DNA from: Liolophura sinensis
Taxonomy: Eukaryota; Mollusca; Polyplacophora; Chitonida; Chitonidae
Direction of reading: 5' to 3'
DNA length: 64,000 nt
Assembly (NCBI RefSeq): GCF_032854445.1
Contig: NW_027018051.1
Span: forward strand, 37,185-101,184
Shown here piece by piece: positions 63,289-64,000 of this stretch. The translations under genes and the position numbers were made by a program. The notes under the pieces are model-generated. The model had not been told where the DNA came from. It did no database searches and saw only the letters and a program-made list of their open reading frames with translations. Every line of letters begins with the position of its first letter. Position 1 is the first letter of the stretch.

Positions 63289-63837
63289 TTGAATGATCAT
63301 TTATGTCATAATCACGTGCCCAGCAACGGCTCTTACTCCATGGAAACCAGGGAAATTTGCAATTTTTCAACAGCTGCCGATGCCTGGCTCAATTCCGCAT
63401 CTTTTGGCACCTTACTGAAATGGGTCAGTGTTCAGTTGTACTTTTTACAGCAGACTGTATCAAGTACCTTGTGTTTCTCACGTACAAATGGTGTGGTTTT
63501 TCTACACGTAGATAAAGACATTGAGATTGTCTTGCACTTAGAAGTAAGGCAATTGCTGGGTGAGTTAAATGGGCTTAGCCCAAAGATTTCAGGTCTTCTG
63601 GGCTACCGAAGGGCACATAACTTATAGTCAAAAGTTGAATATAGTAATGACCAGTCGCGATTGTACAGAGTACAGTGTAGCCGATTTCAATTAACAAAAA
63701 GACCAGGCAAAAATGCAAAAGTGCGAAAACTGTTCCAGTGCTGCTGGTAAGAGGCTAATCCGACGTATTTTGTGACGAGAAATCGAATGGTGCAAACCGC
63801 GTTGCTCTCCGACCAATACTTTTGGCTGTAGTGACAA
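63289..63837 (+). repeat. Reference monomer, class A (549 bp)
   Basis: A clean full-length unit used here as consensus. It contains the palindromes AATGATCATT (positions 4-13), CACGTG (25-30), CCATGG (50-55), CAGCTG (83-88) and TCGCGA (367-372), and an odd-centred dyad GGGCT-T-AGCCC (283-293). AT-rich arms AAATT/AATTT flank TGC at 65-77. The class A block CTTACTGAA lies at 124-132. Class A starts: 20, 2217, 3309, 3858, 5505, 6605, 7164, 7713, 8259, 10456, 11554, 12103, 12652, 13846, 14940, 15488, 16036, 16578, 17775, 19425, 20622, 21817, 24561, 27406, 28603, 29801, 31449, 33098, 33648, 35295, 36393, 36942, 37467, 38565, 39663, 40761, 41310, 41859, 42409, 44606, 45160, 46808, 48455, 50651, 52298, 54494, 56698, 57245 (substituted head), 57795, 60534, 61082, 61642 (A/B junction), 62191, 63289, 63838. 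Confidence 0.95.
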
Positions 63838-64000
63838 TTCAATGATCATTTATGTCATAATCACGTGCCCAGCAACGGCTCTTACTCCATGGAAACCAGG
63901 GAAGTTTGCAATTTTTCAACAGCTGCCGATGCCTGGCTCAATTCCGCATCTTTTGGCACCTTACTGAAGTTGGTCAGTGTTCAGTTGTACTTTTTACAGC
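63838..64000 (+). repeat. Partial class A monomer at window end
   Basis: The first 163 bases of a unit; the rest lies beyond the window. Its head reads CAATTCAATG, as at 62191. It has GGGAAGTTTGC and the AGTTGGTCAG form of class A. Confidence 0.95.

Larger units (their letters stand above)
1..64000 (+). repeat. Satellite DNA array, ~549-bp monomer, 116 copies head to tail
   Basis: The same ~549-bp unit repeats without interruption or inversion from the first to the last base. Monomer starts (TTG phase; substituted-head copies aligned to it): 20, 569, 1118, 1667, 2217, 2760, 3309, 3858, 4407, 4955, 5505, 6056, 6605, 7164, 7713, 8259, 8811, 9358, 9907, 10456, 11005, 11554, 12103, 12652, 13200, 13846, 14393, 14940, 15488, 16036, 16578, 17127, 17775, 18324, 18876, 19425, 19974, 20622, 21172, 21817, 22363, 22915, 23466, 24015, 24561, 25110, 25759, 26308, 26857, 27406, 27955, 28603, 29152, 29801, 30350, 30899, 31449, 31998, 32547, 33098, 33648, 34197, 34746, 35295, 35844, 36393, 36942, 37467, 38016, 38565, 39114, 39663, 40212, 40761, 41310, 41859, 42409, 42958, 43507, 44056, 44606, 45160, 45709, 46258, 46808, 47357, 47906, 48455, 49004, 49553, 50102, 50651, 51200, 51749, 52298, 52847, 53396, 53945, 54494, 55055, 55603, 56149, 56698, 57245, 57795, 58343, 58888, 59435, 59984, 60534, 61082, 61642, 62191, 62742, 63289, 63838. 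Most are 548-550 bp; exceptions are listed separately. There is no other sequence between units. Family identity and species are unknown to me. Confidence 0.98.
59984..64000 (+). repeat. Array domain 4 (domain 2-like right end)
   Basis: Neither the elongated nor the substituted-head subtype occurs here. The ATCAAGAACC marker typical of domain 2 returns in units 60534, 61082 and 62191. Two class A units (60534, 62191) carry GTGGGTCTGTGTTCAG, a mix of A and C diagnostic bases not noticed elsewhere. The final monomer is cut at base 163 of the unit by the window end, so the array continues beyond it. Confidence 0.65.

Noticed and set aside
63532-63552. Hairpin at monomer positions 244-264 as a conserved RNA structure
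   Set aside because: The arms TTGC/GCAA and CTTA/TAAG pair in part of the units, but common variants (GCAC with AGACAA, or GGAC with AGACAA) break pairs without compensating changes.
63289-63627. Recurring 100-112-codon open frame in most monomers (plus strand)
   Set aside because: It begins at TTG, with an in-frame TGA two codons upstream and no ATG at its start. Its reading changes with every one-base indel, it overlaps other open frames on both strands, and it resembles no protein family I recognise. Repetition of the satellite explains its recurrence.
63780-63800. CENP-B box on the minus strand
   Set aside because: The closest string (ATTCGATTTCTCGTCA, reverse complement of positions around 486-501) has TTCG but lacks the required central A and the CGGG core.
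1-64000. CRISPR array
   Set aside because: The regular spacing superficially suggests one, but the whole 549-bp unit is conserved, with no short repeat plus unique spacer pattern and no cas genes.
1-64000. Transposable element or tandem retroelement array
   Set aside because: No reverse transcriptase, integrase or transposase coding, no long terminal repeats, no terminal inverted repeats and no target-site duplications were seen; units abut directly.
1-64000. tRNA, 5S rRNA or other RNA polymerase III gene inside the monomer
   Set aside because: No A-box/B-box pair, cloverleaf or rRNA-like segment was recognised in the consensus on either strand.
1-64000. Regular threefold (183-bp) subrepeat inside the monomer
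   Set aside because: The three thirds of the consensus show no convincing similarity by eye; only the isolated match at positions 58 and 414 stands out, and its spacing (356 or 193 bp) is not 183.
1-64000. Telomeric or simple-sequence microsatellite tracts
   Set aside because: No runs of telomere-type hexamers or heptamers and no di- or trinucleotide tracts beyond short homopolymers were found.

Overview
The whole 64 kb window is one uninterrupted, head-to-tail satellite DNA array. It holds 116 monomers of about 549 bp (the last one cut by the window end), all in the same orientation. No unique sequence, gene, RNA gene, transposon or spacer was seen anywhere. Coordinates use one fixed phase: monomer position 1 is the TTG at the start of the TTGAATGATCATT motif, first met at window position 20. 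The consensus is about 42% GC with 18 CpG sites (hand count on the monomer at 63289). This kind of array points to eukaryotic constitutive heterochromatin (centromeric, pericentromeric or subtelomeric). The species cannot be named from the sequence.

Monomers fall into three main classes by a diagnostic block at monomer positions 124-148. Class A has CTTACTGAAGTGGG (55 copies). Class B has CTTATAAATGTGGG followed by GTGTTTAG (39 copies). Class C has TTCATGTGGGTCTGTGGTC (19 copies). Three monomers are B/C hybrids. Two derived subtypes mark territory: an elongated B monomer of about 648 bp carrying an internal 106-bp tandem duplication (7 copies, 13.2-29.8 kb), and a class with a substituted head (AATCAATGAATATT, 11 copies, at 2.8 kb and from 32.0 to 58.3 kb).

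Layout: about 1-4.4 kb (domain 1) and 31.4-60.0 kb (domain 3) share the substituted-head monomers and lack elongated ones. About 4.4-31.4 kb (domain 2) has the elongated monomers and lacks substituted-head ones. From about 60.0 kb to the end (domain 4) the sequence resembles domain 2 again. Within domains there are nested, recent segmental duplications of whole-monomer blocks, with offsets of about 2.75, 2.84, 3.84, 4.37, 4.95, 5.49, 6.05 and 7.98 kb, i.e. irregular higher-order repeats produced by unequal exchange.

Nothing supports protein coding. The open frames of 60-148 codons recur because the monomer recurs; they lie in several overlapping frames on both strands and the longest recurring one has no ATG at its start. 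The main points for follow-up are the higher-order organisation, the strict non-adjacency of class B monomers, the elongated monomer family, and patches rich in single-base indels that sit near nearly identical clean copies and may be assembly artefacts.
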